A stretch of DNA of 64,000 nucleotides, taken from the NCBI RefSeq assembly GCF_011397635.1, contig NC_064760.1:28184856-28248855 (forward strand), given 5' to 3'. Of this stretch, positions 44,729 to 56,427 are shown in pieces. The stretch comes from Epinephelus fuscoguttatus (lineage: Eukaryota; Chordata; Actinopteri; Perciformes; Serranidae). The notes under the pieces were generated by a model. It was not told where the DNA came from. It worked only from the letters and a program-made list of their open reading frames with translations, and did not search any database. Every line of letters begins with the position of its first letter. Position 1 is the first letter of the stretch. The position numbers and the translations under genes are program-made.

Positions 44729-47597
44729 CACCAGCTACTTAGTCACCATTCACATGCACTCACACACCGATTGAGCAGCAACCGGGAGCACTTCTGGGTT
44801 CAGTATCTTGCCCATGGATGCTTCAACATGTGGACTGGAGGAGTCGGGGATTGAACTTCTAATATTCCAATTAGGACGACCTGCTCTACCTGCTCTACCT
44901 CTGAGCTACATCCACCCCTGTGATGGTTGGTCTTTGTGGTTTTGTCCCACGCCTCCTCCATTGTGACTGGATGTCTGGGTAAAAAGTGACAGTGACTAGT
45001 GCAACATATTACCAGAAGCTTAACATTTTTCAACTCTTGGCTCTCAGAAAAAAAATGTCAAACATGCAGTGCTCAGTGTAAAATAGCCGCTCAGTGACTT
45101 GTCATGCTGCTGGCATTTGTAGCATACTGTACTTATGCGGCACTCCCATTGCAAATCTTTTTAGAAAATGCTGCCCTCAGGAAAAAATGCCTCGGTGGAC
45201 ACAGCCCATGAGAGTGACATTTCAGCTCCTTTCAGCATATTCGCTTCAACCCAAAAACTTTCACTTCAGCTGAAACTTCAAACTCTTTTAGCACTTCAAT
45301 TTTAATTGTCATTTCAATTACTTTTACTATTTGTGTTGCAACTTTAATTTAGCTATTTCAAATGATTCAACTTGGTGGCATAAGGAAGTTATGATGGGCC
45401 CTGGTGGACGCTAGATACTGGTTATTGTGTCGTCTCGTTACATGATTAATTGATACTTGACATCAACATGCATATCACCCAGCTTTTATCACTGCATATC
45501 TGTATATAACAAAAATACCAGAATAGGTCTTTGAATAGGTTTTAGTTAGTTCATTGTTTTTATAATTTAAATAAAATAAGCAAATAATTTTGGTGTTGGA
45601 CTATTTTATCAATAGAAAAAATAAAGGTTTACCTTTCCAAGGGCATATCTAGCAAATGGCACTGTTTTTAATTTAGCACAAGTTCCTTTTTGAACAGATG
45701 TATTTTAGAGATTGCAATCTGAATCACTGGCAAGGGCCCATCCTCTGCCCAACACCATTGGAGGGCCCGCTCCCCACCCAACAGACCCCAATGCCATCTG
45801 CACTGTCTGTATTTACGCCCTTGATTCAACTGCAAATTTTCAGCAGTGAGCACATGTAAATCTTCTTCGCAAATTTTTTCCTTCTCTTGTTGCTCTGGTT
45901 TCTGTTGTGGGTCAGATTATTTGACAGCGAGCTCTGTCAGTTTCTCTCACAGCAGCCCCTCCACTTACTCCCATTAACAACACAATTCCCTAAACCTGTT
46001 TTAAAACCAGCTATAAGCATAAGCCTTTTCTTCCCCTGCCGTGTTATTTCCAGTTCTTACGAAACTAGATATGTGTAAGCAGCAGGGCAGAAATTCCACC
46101 AAGCCTGCTCATTAGGAGGCTAAGCGGGGACATCAAAGGATTATTTACACTTATTAAGTTCCCTCGCACAGGACAGGGAGGTTATTTTACCAGACAGAGC
46201 TGCAGTTGCATGAGAGCTGCTCGAGTCAGTGGCCAAACTAACTTGTCTCAATCGCTGTGTCTCCCCAGCAGGTCGCTGTCATCCACCTGTACATACTGCG
46301 GGGAGCTGGTGGGCAATGATGCCAAGATCTCCATCGAGCACCTCAATATCAACTGCCACCCCACCTGCTTCAAGGTACTCCATCCGTCTGCTCAGATACA
46401 TTTCAGCTGAAGATACAATTTGGTATTTATTGGACGATAAATAGTCCTTGACAGGGCTGACCTGGAGGAAGTGAGCTTTTGTTTCCCTGAAAAATAGTTT
46501 GACATTTTGGCAAACATTTGCTTTTTGGAGAGGGTTACATGAAAAGATCGATACCTCTCTCATGTCTGCACGGTAAATACGACATTAAAGCCAGTAGCTA
46601 GTTCAGGGTGTCTGCAGGTTCTTAAAAACTCTCAAAATATCGGGCCTTAAGTCATTAAATGGTCTTAATTTTGAATTTAATTGTCACAAACGTTTTAGCT
46701 AATTTCATATATCCATCTTTTAATTTCTTCAGATCAAAATGAGTCAAACTCTTTTGAGTCAAAGTCCACATTTCTAACCCTAAACTTCATACTGTCTTTT
46801 TACCTTATACTTGCACCTACCTGTTGAACCTAACTCACTCTAATAACCATATTCCTACATCAAACCTACCTCTGCATGGGACCACATATTACTACTTACC
46901 TTTATACTTATCTGCAGTTCTTGGATAAGAAAACATTTGTCCAGAAATCAGATTTAAATTTGATTAAAAATCATATTGAAAAAAGCATTAAAAAGCATTA
47001 AATTTAAGCGTACAATACTTGTAGACACTCAGCGTTAAGATTGGAAATGTCCATGTTTGAGAATCTGATTATCATCTAATGCTTAAAAAAAGCTTTGATA
47101 TTACATTAGATCCTGGTTGTTCAGTCTTCACAAAAAAAAGAGAATAAACAGAACAGTGTTTCTCTTTTTCATGTCTTTATGCTAAGCTAAACTAACGAGC
47201 TGTAATGTCAAGCCTTGGAAAAACAGCAAATAAGTGCATTTCCAAAATGTCAAACTACTCATTTAAGATGCGTAATAACTAAGTGTTCAGATACAAATTA
47301 TATTTAGCTACTGCATGTTGCCAGTATATGAATCAAGGATCAGTCAATTGGGTTTTTAAGGCTGCAGCAGTTTTGTATACTGTCTGTTACGGAGCAGGAC
47401 GTTACTATGAGAGAATTTCAAGGATAAAAAACAAAGCTCTTCACTGTATTGTCTCATAATTACATTTCCTTATAACATACTCTCCATTTTTTCAGTGCGA
47501 GATGTGTCGTAAGCCAATGGGAGATCTTCTCGACAGCATGTTCCTACACGGTGGGAAAGTCCACTGCGAGACCTGCTACTCCAGAGCCTTGGACTGA
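32392..47597 (+). CDS. znf185: Zinc finger protein 185 with LIM domain
   Basis: ZNF185 is an actin-cytoskeleton-associated LIM protein related to sciellin. 33 coding exons total 2739 nt (912 aa; human 689): 32392-32401, 32704-32824, 32914-33021, 33121-33147, 34175-34231, 34318-34371, 34465-34536, 34634-34714, 34893-34949, 35107-35229, 35315-35839, 36581-36646, 36768-36839, 37103-37177, 37388-37462, 37673-37753, 38104-38163, 38309-38362, 38571-38630, 39449-39499, 39607-39651, 39902-39949, 40983-41051, 41215-41286, 41412-41474, 41764-41871, 42142-42189, 42509-42544, 43692-43763, 43876-43950, 44037-44102, 46269-46374 and 47496-47597. N-terminal blocks GYLIRGVFTK, KKLAPYTVRP, RSYVLSAAKK and FVAKRVE match human. 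The C-terminal LIM domain begins CTYCGELVGN and ends CETCYSRALD. Nearly all inner exons are phase 2-2. The middle part is repetitive and low in complexity. Confidence 0.93.
33690..33960 (+). repeat. LINE-like 3' fragment with (ATTC)n end
   Basis: An (ATTC) run at 33690-33709 is followed by CCTTGGGGGTCGCGGGGGGG, CAGCTGACATTGGGCGAGAG and GCCAATTTAGAGTCACC. This series is characteristic of a very common teleost retroelement tail, probably L2-clade. Lies in a znf185 intron. Confidence 0.6.
35742..35815 (+). repeat. znf185: Coding (GAACCT)n minisatellite in znf185
   Basis: Tandem hexamers GAACCT/GAACCA/GAATCT encode an uninterrupted (Glu-Pro/Glu-Ser)n tract within the 525 bp exon. Hexamer length changes keep the frame, so the tract can vary between alleles. 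Confidence 0.9.
35960..36162 (+). repeat. Compact MITE with inverted ends in a znf185 intron
   Basis: Starts AAAGGTCCAGTGTGTAGGAT and ends near TTCTTCACACTGGAACTT, an imperfect inverted repeat about 200 bp apart. Related to the MITE pieces at 23922 and 25510. Confidence 0.6.
38671..38970. repeat. MITE with terminal inverted repeats in a znf185 intron
   Basis: CTTTAAAGATATACTATGCA at the left pairs with TGCATGGTATACCTTTAAG at the right. The interior is 260 bp and non-coding. Confidence 0.65.
40291..40823. repeat. Long hairpin MITE, copy 1
   Basis: Two arms of about 200 bp form a long imperfect palindrome: AAGTCTCATTTATTCAG near 40471 against ACTGGATAAATGAGACTT near 40568, and CTACTTCACCCACA at the left end against GTGGGTGAAGTATTCC at the right end. 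A second copy is at 42748-43140. Both are in znf185 introns. Confidence 0.65.
42748..43140. repeat. Long hairpin MITE, copy 2
   Basis: CAAGTCTCGTTTATCCAGTG at 42911-42930 pairs with ACTGGATAAATGAGACTTGG at 42942-42961 as a near-perfect hairpin centre. Flanks match the copy at 40291-40823 (TTTTGCTGT, CCTGTGGAGGCATG). Confidence 0.65.
44433..45207. repeat. MITE with inverted ends, containing a SINE
   Basis: GGCCCCGTGTCCACAAAAG at the left pairs with CTCGGTGGACACAGCCC at the right. The body includes a GGAGCGTTTTAGAGCTCCG stretch. A tRNA-SINE with an AC microsatellite sits inside at 44680-44918. Confidence 0.55.
44680..44918 (-). mobile_element. tRNA-derived SINE
   Basis: On the minus strand the 5' head reads as a tRNA-like promoter: box A TAGCTCAGAGGTAGAGCA near 44911-44894 and box B GTTCAATCCC at 44856-44847. 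A fish SINE body follows (TTGGGCAAGATACTG type sequence), and the 3' side ends in a (TG/AC)n tract at 44681-44723. Degenerate and not a functional tRNA. Confidence 0.65.
45372..45822 (-). mobile_element. Non-autonomous hAT-type element, second copy
   Basis: Flanked by a perfect 8 bp direct repeat GATTCAAC at 45364-45371 and 45823-45830. It is the reverse complement homologue of 17969-18410 over about 450 bp. Lies in the znf185 intron between the Tyr/Ser-rich exon and the first LIM exon. Confidence 0.75.
45909..46020 (+). pseudogene. Decayed duplicate of znf185 exon 44037-44102
   Basis: GGTCAGATTATTTGACAGCG and AGCCCCTCCACTTACTCC mirror the functional exon (GGCTCAGATTATTTGACATC, CCCCTCCCCTTACTCC). 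The similarity continues into the intron (AACACAATTCCCTA against AACACAACTCCCTA, then AACCAGCTATAA against AACCAACTATAA). The acceptor reads TTGTG and the donor position reads CCATTAAC, so neither splice site survives. It is a host exon fossil 1.87 kb downstream of its source. Confidence 0.75.
46484..47275. repeat. MITE interrupted by a second MITE in the LIM intron
   Basis: AATAGTTTGACATTTTGGCA at the left pairs with CCAAAATGTCAAACTACTC at the right. The inner element (about 46604-47033) has its own ends CAGGGTGTCTGCAGG and CTTGTAGACACTCAG. Both are non-coding. Confidence 0.55.
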
Positions 47598-48090
47598 TTA
47601 TCGAAGCTCTTCAGCAGCCTCTTATCCTCGTCCCCTTCCCTTCATGTTCATTTGCATATAAAGTGAGAACTGCTCTTTCACAAAGTTTGGCCCGTGTTGG
47701 GTCTGAACTCAGGAGTGATGTGGTTTAGGGTGATCAAAGAGGACGTTATAGTGAACAATACGACCAGTACATGTTGATTCTTACTTTAAATTTCTAATTT
47801 CTCATGTTATACAAGCTTGTGTTGTTGTTTTTTTTTTCCTGGTGGTGAAATCTGTATCTGCCTCAGTGAACTATGAAGGATGTGCCTGTGCAACATGTTG
47901 TGCTACATATGACTGTGAGCAGACTAATACTGGCAAGTGGGGTACAATATTATATAATTTCGCAACAATACTTTCACAGGAAAATGACTTTATTACAAAA
48001 TGTTAACTTCTTTTTGCTCTTCTTGTTACAAAATAGTGTGTTCACATGTATGATGCTTTGTTAAAAAAATAAAATGATCTAGATAATCCT
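47598..48090 (+). terminator. znf185: znf185 3'UTR and poly(A) signal
   Basis: A 0.5 kb non-coding tail ending with AATAAA at 48068-48073. Confidence 0.6.
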
Positions 48091-48961
48091 GGTATAAATA
48101 TGAGATGCAAAGAGTGTGCACAAGTAGACACACAATACTGTCATGGAGTCTCGAGCGGTTACTTATTTAAGAAAAGCATGATTAAAAAAATTATTGCACA
48201 TAACCATGATCTTAGCATCATGTAACAGACAACAGTTAGGGTGAAGTATCTGCCACAGAGATTCATTAGATGAGCCGTTCCTGAGGACTACCTTGCAAAT
48301 ACAGTAGTGATTTCCCACAGGGGAGTTGTACTTAACTTAACATTTGCCTTCCTCCTGCTCCTCAGTGAAATAATATTTTCCTTGCATAGTCACTTAAAAA
48401 TAGCTGTGTACATAAATGTGACTTCAGCTAATAACCATCAGCTACCTGCTGAGCGACTGTAAAGGAGCTAATGCAGATCACTGGCTAGTGCCTTGATGGT
48501 CTTCACACACAGTTAGGCAGAGCTCTCTTGGTGCAGAGGACAAGTCTTTGGCTCTGCCCCAGTCCAATGAAAAGCTGCCTCTCATGAGAATGTGCCTCAG
48601 TGGAACAACTGCACCGCACGCAGTTAATGTTAACAATGCAAGGCGGAGTAAGGGCAATGATGGCACCTCGGTTAGAGTAATAAAGCGACTTGAAAATATT
48701 AGCATATAGCACTCTAAAACATTATTTTCCCATTAGTGAACCAGGGATAAAGGACAAAAGTATCATGTCAGCTGAATACAATATCAAACTCTGTTATAGG
48801 ATAACTATACTGCTCATAAGGGTAAAAGGAGGTTTGGCTCAGGTGCAAAAAATATTACTAATTTCTGCTTCATTCCCTCGTTTAAACAGAGGGGATGCAT
48901 AATGTGGGACACCTCTGTAATCCTGGACGTGCTCCATCCTCTGTTTGTTTCAAGGCCTGTG

Positions 48962-51900
48962 TCAGTGTTTTCCTCTGGCTCTGCTCACAGCAATGTTTTG
49001 GATGTGCTTCCACAGCAGTGAAGGGTCTGACTCGTTATGTCTTATCAGAGATTCCAGCCCCTCTGCTTGGTCCAGGCTCTGCCAGTAATCCTGAGGCCAT
49101 GTTTGTAACCATCTGCGGACAGATATACAAACAGATTAGGCTCATCACAGAGGCTATTTTAATTAGACTGTTAAAATAGACTTGTGTCTCGCCCCTTGGG
49201 GACGTTGTTCTTCACATTAAAGTACAGGAAGTAGAAGGATTTCACACCTGGCACTGTGAATAATTTAAGACAAACTCACCCATCATCTGCCGGTACGTCT
49301 TGGACATCTCCGTACCCCGGGCTGGGCAGGGGGCACCCCATGTGAGAGTTGTTGGCCATTCTAGGCTGAGGAGGGGGGTTCTTTGCAGGGGCTTTCCTGT
49401 GTGCACGTTCTGCTGCCAGTCGTGCATTCTCCCGGTCACACACGTAACATTCAAATCCATTCAGGTAGTTGGGTTTACTCATGTCATTAACCCCCCACTC
49501 GCGCGTCTCCAGGGCCACCAGCAAACGAGCGTTAGTGATGCGCGTGGGGTTCTTGAACTCTAAATATTTTGCATATTCATCATCGTTCTCATCGAGGCGT
49601 TTGAGGAACTCGCCGAGAGCTTTCGGTGAGGGGAAGTTATCTATGATGATTACAGAGTGGTCGTTGGGCATCCAGTCTGCGACCACAGAGGAGCCTCGAT
49701 AGACGGGCACGCAGCCCTGATGGAGAGGCCGCCACAGCTTCTCTGTCATGTAATCTGGACACAGGCCATTCTCCAGTGCCAGGTGAAACTTGTAGCGGGC
49801 AACAAAATTCATAAAGTTGGCCTCTTCCCCGGTGGCTGTGGATGTGTCCTCCAGATGTTCAGGTAGAGGTTTATTCTTCAAGCATTTCCCATAAGAGTCC
49901 ACCTACAGAGAGGAAAATAATGAGAGAGAGAGATGGGGCCTTACTCAGGAAACATTTGGAGGATTATTAATGTGACTCTGGCACATGTTTAATGGTCTAC
50001 ATTTTTCATAAAACCCTGATTAGACATTTCTAATTGAACTCTCACATTTCATTTCCCGATGGGGATTCACAAACATCACACTGTGGGCTAGATTTACCAA
50101 ACATTTACAGAGGTGATACTGCTGTTGCATGCCTAAAGATGAATGACTTCGACCTAATGACCTGTGTGTATAAGTATGTGCAAGTGGAAATGAGGAGGAC
50201 TCCAAGCCACAGAATTTCTGTGCATGAGAGTCAAACGATGTTTATCATAAAGAATGGATATAGTGGGGTTTAAAATGGAGGAGACGACTGACAACTATTC
50301 AAAACCCTGCAGGAAAGCATTCTGTTACTTGTTCAGAAAAGGAGTCAAGGCAAATTTAAAAAGGAGAACAAATGTCACAGGACCGGAGAGAAATGAATAA
50401 CACATCAACACATTACTCTTAGTACTATTCCTTCTTTTGAAAATGAAAATTAGAATTACCACCTTGCAGTTGTATGCCTCCGCAAACAAGTCAAGTCACA
50501 CGTACAGCTAACATTCATGTCTGTCCAGACTCATATGTAGCCATGACAGAAGACATTATCACATTATCACAGTGTGCCATTTTTTGCTATGACATACACT
50601 GCCTGTTTTTATGCTTGTGCTTGTTTGAGACAAATAAAAATCAAATCAAATCAAATCACACACATCTTCACCCCGGCAGCACAGAAGATCTGCACAACCA
50701 GCACAGTTTCGAGATAGACACCCAAGATCAGTGTCACAAATTTGGTATCTGACCAAAAGCCTCACCTGAATAATGGCCAGAGAAGTGGGTTTTCTTTTGC
50801 AAAACATGATGTCACAGTGAAGATGACGTTTGACCTTTTGGACATAAATGTCATCACTTCATCATTTTATCCGGTTTGACATTTGTGTGAAACTTTGTCA
50901 TAATTAGTGTACAAATTCTTGACTTTATGCCCAGAAATATGTTTGTGAGGTTGCAGTGACCTTTGACCACCAGTTTCTAATCAGTTCATCCTTGAGTCCG
51001 TGTGGATGTTTGTGCCAAATTGGAAGAAATTCCCTCAAGACATCCTTAAGATATCGTGTTAACGAGAATGGGATGGTTGAATGTATGGACGGACGAACAA
51101 CCCGAGAACATAACGCCTCAGAGGCACAAAAGGAATATCGTCAAAACTAGGAGATGTGCCTACCAATATCTTCAGTTCATTCTATATACAGCACTGCTAC
51201 AGTAAGTGGATTGTAGAACTATGATTCTTCCTCAGTTGCAATAACTGGAAAATTGCAGCTCACTATGCACATGACTTGTATATTGGAGTCTTTTTAAACC
51301 ACACCGGGTTGCACCAGCTATGTGTAAGTTCTCTTCTTAGTTAGAGTGTTAAGTTGACACGAGAGGCATAATAACTACTATTTCACCACCTGCAACATAA
51401 CCTTACTAGTCTGGATGTGACATCATAACTAAGGCAAGCAGCCAATCAAGGATCAAAGATAGAGTTCCATCGTCAGCTGCAACATTTAAACGATTAATCC
51501 ATTAACTGATGAGTTGTTAACTATCCAATTAAGTGCCAACTAATTTGATAATCAAACAGTCAGTTTGATTAACTTTTTAAGAAAAAAAAATCTGATTCCA
51601 GCTTCTTAAATGTGAATTTTTTTCTAGTTTGTTTTTTCTACTACAGTGAACTGAATATCTTTGGGTTGTAAACAAAACAAGACATGTGAGGATGTCATCT
51701 TGGGCTTTAGAAAAGACATTTTCACCATTTTTTAGACCAAACAACTGATCTACTTGTCATCCTAGCACATCGTAGTAACCTAGATTAATGTTGCAATATC
51801 ATACCAATCAAGTCTGGATAACTGTGTTGCAAAAGGGCATGTAATATTTTAAAAATGATGCTGTGTGGCAGAAAAGCTGCTGTTTTAGTTGTTACTTAAA

Positions 51901-52947
51901 GTTATGCTGTAACTTATCTCCGTGGTGACACTGCTTTTATTTTAAGTAATGCATAAATCACAACGTAGTAATAATTTACATTATGACTAGGCCAAGTTTG
52001 AACTTACACACAGCTGGTGAGACAGGCTGCAGGTAGTAAACTGGATGCATCTCTGTAATCATGGCCCAAAAAAGAAAATCGATGAATTGTACCTGAATGT
52101 ACTTCATGAGCTCCTGGACATATCTGTTTCTGTCTGACGGTACATCACAGTGAGACTGCATGTACAGCACAGGAGCCAGGCCCTCTCTCCTGAGCCGGTT
52201 CTTCTCCTCCAGGGACACGCCCACAGGCCTCAGCAAGTAATCCAGAGAGGGCAGCCACTGCAGGGTCAGGGGATAGTCTGACTCCCTGCGAAACGTGGCT
52301 GTGTAGTTGAACAGCCTGATTCCCGGTCCATGGGAGAGGACGTAGTTATTCATGGGTGACTCTTCATGGAACAGTGCCCAGGTCTGGTGGCGGAGACGAG
52401 GGAGCGGAGCCTCATATGCCCGAAAGTCTGTTCCATAAAAGATGATGGATGCTGTCCGCTTGTACAGCTGCACCTTTCAAGATCAAACTCAAGATTACTG
52501 GCAGAACAACTTCAGGTGATGATTATTATTAATGTGTGCATGTGTCTTCTCTCTGTCTAAGCCAAGACTGTCATTAAAAGGCTTTATGAGGTTACATATC
52601 TCTGGTACCTTGCGATTGCTTGTGACCAGGCAGGAGGATGTGGCACAGTCGATGCGCTCGGTGTCACCGGGGAAATGTGGGAACAGTCCTGCGCTCCACC
52701 AGAGGAGGATGGGCAGCTCCTTGTTGCTGCGGCGGTCTCTGTTGCCAGGTCCTCTGTATGAACTGATGGAGGCAAACTCCATCTCTGACAGAGCACTCTG
52801 GGGCAGAAAGGCTCCTCGGTCCACTGCATCCAGGGCCTCCAGGGGAAGTTGGTCATCTGGAAAGGAAGCAAAGGAGACCCAGACCCAGCACAGGACACCA
52901 AACAGCCCCAGACACGCACAGGGCACCAGCCTGCCCCTACCCGCCAT
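48962..52947 (-). CDS. fut11: Alpha-1,3-fucosyltransferase 11 / protein O-fucosyltransferase 4
   Basis: A GT10-family type II membrane glycosyltransferase using GDP-fucose. FUT10 and FUT11 have recently been assigned as protein O-fucosyltransferases acting on EMI domains in the ER. Minus-strand exons: 52947-52609, 52473-52093, 49902-49280 and 49112-48962, giving 497 aa (human 492). The start MAGRGRL precedes a single hydrophobic anchor (residues about 10-28). A longer in-frame Met at 52992 is less likely because MAGR leads straight into the anchor, as in the family. Motifs include [35 protein letters not shown]-like YMQSHCDV, the GT10 donor-binding segment KFHLALENG...YMTEKLWRP, and WGVND...[11 protein letters not shown]. 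The last exon ([15 protein letters not shown]) matches the human C-terminus only in its first third. Confidence 0.94.
50639..50658. repeat. (AAATC)n microsatellite in a fut11 intron
   Basis: About four tandem AAATC units. Confidence 0.85.
50780..51130 (+). repeat. Interspersed teleost repeat in a fut11 intron
   Basis: The series TGACCTTTGACCACC, TCTAATCAGTTCATCCTTGA, GTTTGTGCCAAATTGGAAGA and AAGATATCGTGTTAACGAG, ending CATAACGCCTCAGAGG, is a well-known fish interspersed repeat. The class is not determined here. Confidence 0.55.
51480..51770 (-). repeat. Fragment of the ATTAATC-rich fish MITE
   Basis: CAGCTGCAACATTTAAACGA and AATTAAGTGCCAACTAATTTG match, in reverse, the family represented by 61029-61320. 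Confidence 0.5.
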
Positions 52948-53019
52948 CTGCAAGGTTGAGTAGAACAGGAAAGACATTTCAGAGACTTGCAAAACTCGGA
53001 TACAAGTAGGTCACCATTC

Positions 53020-55240
53020 AAAGGAACAAATCAGTGCACTTTCTTATCTGTCTAATGTCTGACTCCTCAGCCTGTTCTGGACCTAATAACCCAAGTGAGA
53101 GTATTGTAGATGCAGTAACTTCTCCTCACAGCTAACTTTGCTGAACAAACATTAGCAATTACCTCTAACATTTCAGTCATACCGTTACGTGTCAGAGGTT
53201 TGTGAGCATGCACTAACACCGACACATTTACAGTTTCCTACCTTCACCACTGCAGCAAACACATGAAGAGGCGTTTATCTCGATTCTTCGAAGCAAAATT
53301 ACTCTAGCTATTCTTCGTTTAGTTGTTTTAAATGAGCGGTGATGCAGTCTGTTAACACACTGCCAGCGGGACAGAGCAGAGGGAATAAAAACAGCTGGAT
53401 TCTTCTTCTACGGTTCTGCTGTTCTTCTTCTCTGAGTCTCACACTAACACAGGCTGCACACCGCCACCTACAGCTCCGGAGGGTATACTGCGCCATTAGA
53501 CGTCTGTGACTACTGCAACAGTATTTATTTTGTCGCAAAATACTGCAAAAACTGAGTGTAATGACATGATGACAAATATTTCATACAGAAAAAATAATTG
53601 AAATATTGTCTCCTATACCAATTCAAAACAGTAACAGTATACTAATTGGTGTAGTGGAAGGTATACACAGGTATACAGAGTATACCCTCACATTTTTCTG
53701 GTTGTTTACAGTGTCCCCACATATCAACCAAAAAGGCACTGGAATATATTCACTTCAATTCAGTTTTATTCATAAAGCCCATATTACAAATCACACACGA
53801 CATCCAATATAGGATACAGAATAGAATATAAAGGAGAGTAACCTGTCATCAACTGTCTCTACACTATACTACTATTCAAGTCATATCAGCAGAAGTAAAT
53901 AAATAAAGCCTCTTACAAAAACATTATCCATCTCATTCCTACATTTGCTTTTTATATTAACTCCATTAACTCACAGTTTTGACTATTATCTCTGTTCATT
54001 GCACAGATTTGCTATATAGTGATAAATACTTTGCACATTCTGCACAAAACTGTACAGCGTTCTCATTTTAAACCAGCTCTATTGTATATATTTGTGGTTT
54101 TAATGAATTTCTAAAGTATCGTTTTAATATTTTTATTGTAATGTCTCTATTCTATATTTCTGTTCTTTGCCTTTAGGTTTATTTCCTCTTAATAAGTGTA
54201 TTGTATGTTTAATGCATGCCTCAAAGACCAAAGCAAAATCCTTGTTTGTGAAAATTTACTTGGTAATAAACCTTATTCTGATTATGTTTCAACCAAATAA
54301 TGCAAATGGTATTGCTTTTCAAATGAATGATAGCTGTTCTGCTATGTTGCTTAAAATAAAAACTAAAAAATGTTGTATTACAGGTGGAATACTAACTACT
54401 AAATACTACTAATACTTGTGCCTTTGTTTTTTTTTCAAATCTACATTGCTCTAAAAGAGACAGTCGATCAATATATGCTTTAAACACAGGTGGTAACTAC
54501 AAACAATTTGGGGCCCTAAAAAAGGAATTATTTTTATTTTGCCATTGCTTCTTTACCGTAATTGCACCCCGTTTTGCCACAAGAAATCATAAGTATTGAT
54601 TATGGCTATTTTTAAACAAATGTTTAGAGAAGTTGATGCATGCTATATAGAAGTTACTTGAATATTCCTGCTTGCTGCAATGGTGCTAAGTAAGTGTAGG
54701 TCTACTAGCTGTCAGTTAAATGTCTGTAATGGAGTAAAAAGTACAATAATTCCCTTTGACATGAAGTGTGGTAAGAGAGTATAGCACCTTTCCCCCCAGT
54801 AAGCTCAACTGAGAAGCATTTTTTAAAGTAGCATTTTTAAAGTAGCGCTTGTTGCTTGCAAAGCTATGCTCTCATAGCTTCCCCAACACTGTGAGCCTCT
54901 GTGTGTGTTATACCTTATATGATGTATTATATCACTGGATTGTTCATACAACTGCATCAAAGTATAGGTAGAACTGATCTACTTTATGTACTGTTCGTTT
55001 AATCTATCAATACATCATTTATAAATTCAAGGGATATTTTGTACATGAAATCTTTATCTGCAAAGTAGGTTTAAAAGCTGTCACTTAAATGTATGTAAAG
55101 AACTAAAAGGTGTAATATTTCCCTTTGACACAATAAAAGTATAAAGTACCACAGAATCAGAATCACATGTGTACCATGATGACACAGTGAGACTTTGTTA
55201 TGGACAGTGAACCTCACAGGCTTTAGGACCTCTGTTTGTC
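53020..55240. other. fut11-rab9b intergenic region
   Basis: Divergent promoters face each other across about 2 kb. 53020-53470 probably holds the fut11 5'UTR and promoter. 53752-53850 has a CAATTCAGTTTTATTCATAA-type fish repeat fragment. 53930-54290 is an AT-rich LINE-like tail ending AATAAACCTTATTCTGATTA. The rest shows no feature. Confidence 0.4.
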
Positions 55241-55353
55241 TGACCGGTGTGCACGTGCAACCGCTACATGGGCGCGCGCACGTCACGACACTCAATCTCA
55301 GTCAGATGTAGGGGAGGAGGGCAGAGCACGCAATATCAGCTAATAGGAGCAGG
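55240..55353 (+). promoter_or_regulatory. rab9b: Candidate rab9b promoter and first untranslated exon
   Basis: A CpG-rich block GGGCGCGCGCACGTCACGAC (55269-55288) includes a CRE/ATF half site ACGTCA. About 65 bp later a strong donor AGG/GTGAGTG (55351-55357) ends a candidate untranslated exon, which would splice to the acceptor at 57661-57664 before the coding exon. Confidence 0.45.
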
Positions 55354-56427
55354 GTGAGTGAAAATACATGTTTGTTATATTTACATTAGATGCATTAAAT
55401 TACAGGCACGTGACCTCGCTGCAACAGGTGTTGTTTGTTTGCTTTTATAAACAGTTTGAGTGGCCTGCGCGCGGAGGCTAACGGTTAGCCTGGTAGGATG
55501 TCAACAAGCCGCTACACTAGCCGGCTAGCTTGTTAGTTGGCTGGGAGGCTGCTAAGCTTGTAAGCCGCTGCACAGGATGACTGTGTTATTGTTTGTTGCC
55601 TCATGGTTTTAAAGGTCTGTTACCTGTTTCGGTTCCTACTTCACTTCTGCTCGGAAACACCTGGTGCACAGTTTCGCAGAGACCATCGACCAGACAGTTT
55701 CATCAGAGTTGTAGCCTCCAGTCACTGTTGACAACAAGCTGGTGGTTCATGTTTGTGGTCTGCGCAGGTGCAGTGGTCGTCTCCGGTGTCAGCTCATGAT
55801 CCTGACTCGCCCCTCTTGCTGTGGCCTAAGGCTCCTACATATGTTATAAGAGTAATGTGTTTAATTCTGCAGGATACGGCTCGTGTCCTGTGCTATGGCC
55901 GGCAAGTACAGTACATGTTAGTATTGTGCAGTGAACAAGGCTGTGGTCATCCAGCTTCAACCTGAGACCTTTGGCAGACCTCTCGGTCCTTCACCCCTGT
56001 CACTGTGTCCCTGACACTAGTCAACCATTACACATCTCTCTTCCATTTGTTGTCAGCAAGGTTTACTTGAGGTTGAATACAAATTGCTGGGACAGCAGTC
56101 TTCTCCCCTAGTTATCTACACTGAATCATCAACTAAGTCAAGCCCACAGTCTGGTTGCTTGTTCAGAATATGTTGTTTCCATGGCCAAGGAAAGTTTAAT
56201 CAATATTTGTGATCATGAGCTACTCTCTCTCAAAGCCAGAAACCAGAGAAGTCAGTCTCAAACTTGTGATGGGTATAAAGTCTGGACCTTCTCCATCGAC
56301 AATGCATGGGAGCCACAGACTGTTTGTTTTCTATTTCAAACCAAAATGAGCGTCATGCTATTCTAGTGTTCTCAGATCTGAAACAGAAAATGTCTCCATT
56401 CCCCTGAGTACTCTGTGTCATCTGTAA

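Noticed and set aside
44847-44918. tRNA-like sequence
   Set aside because: Boxes A and B are present but the cloverleaf is degenerate and a SINE body follows, so it is called a SINE rather than a tRNA gene.
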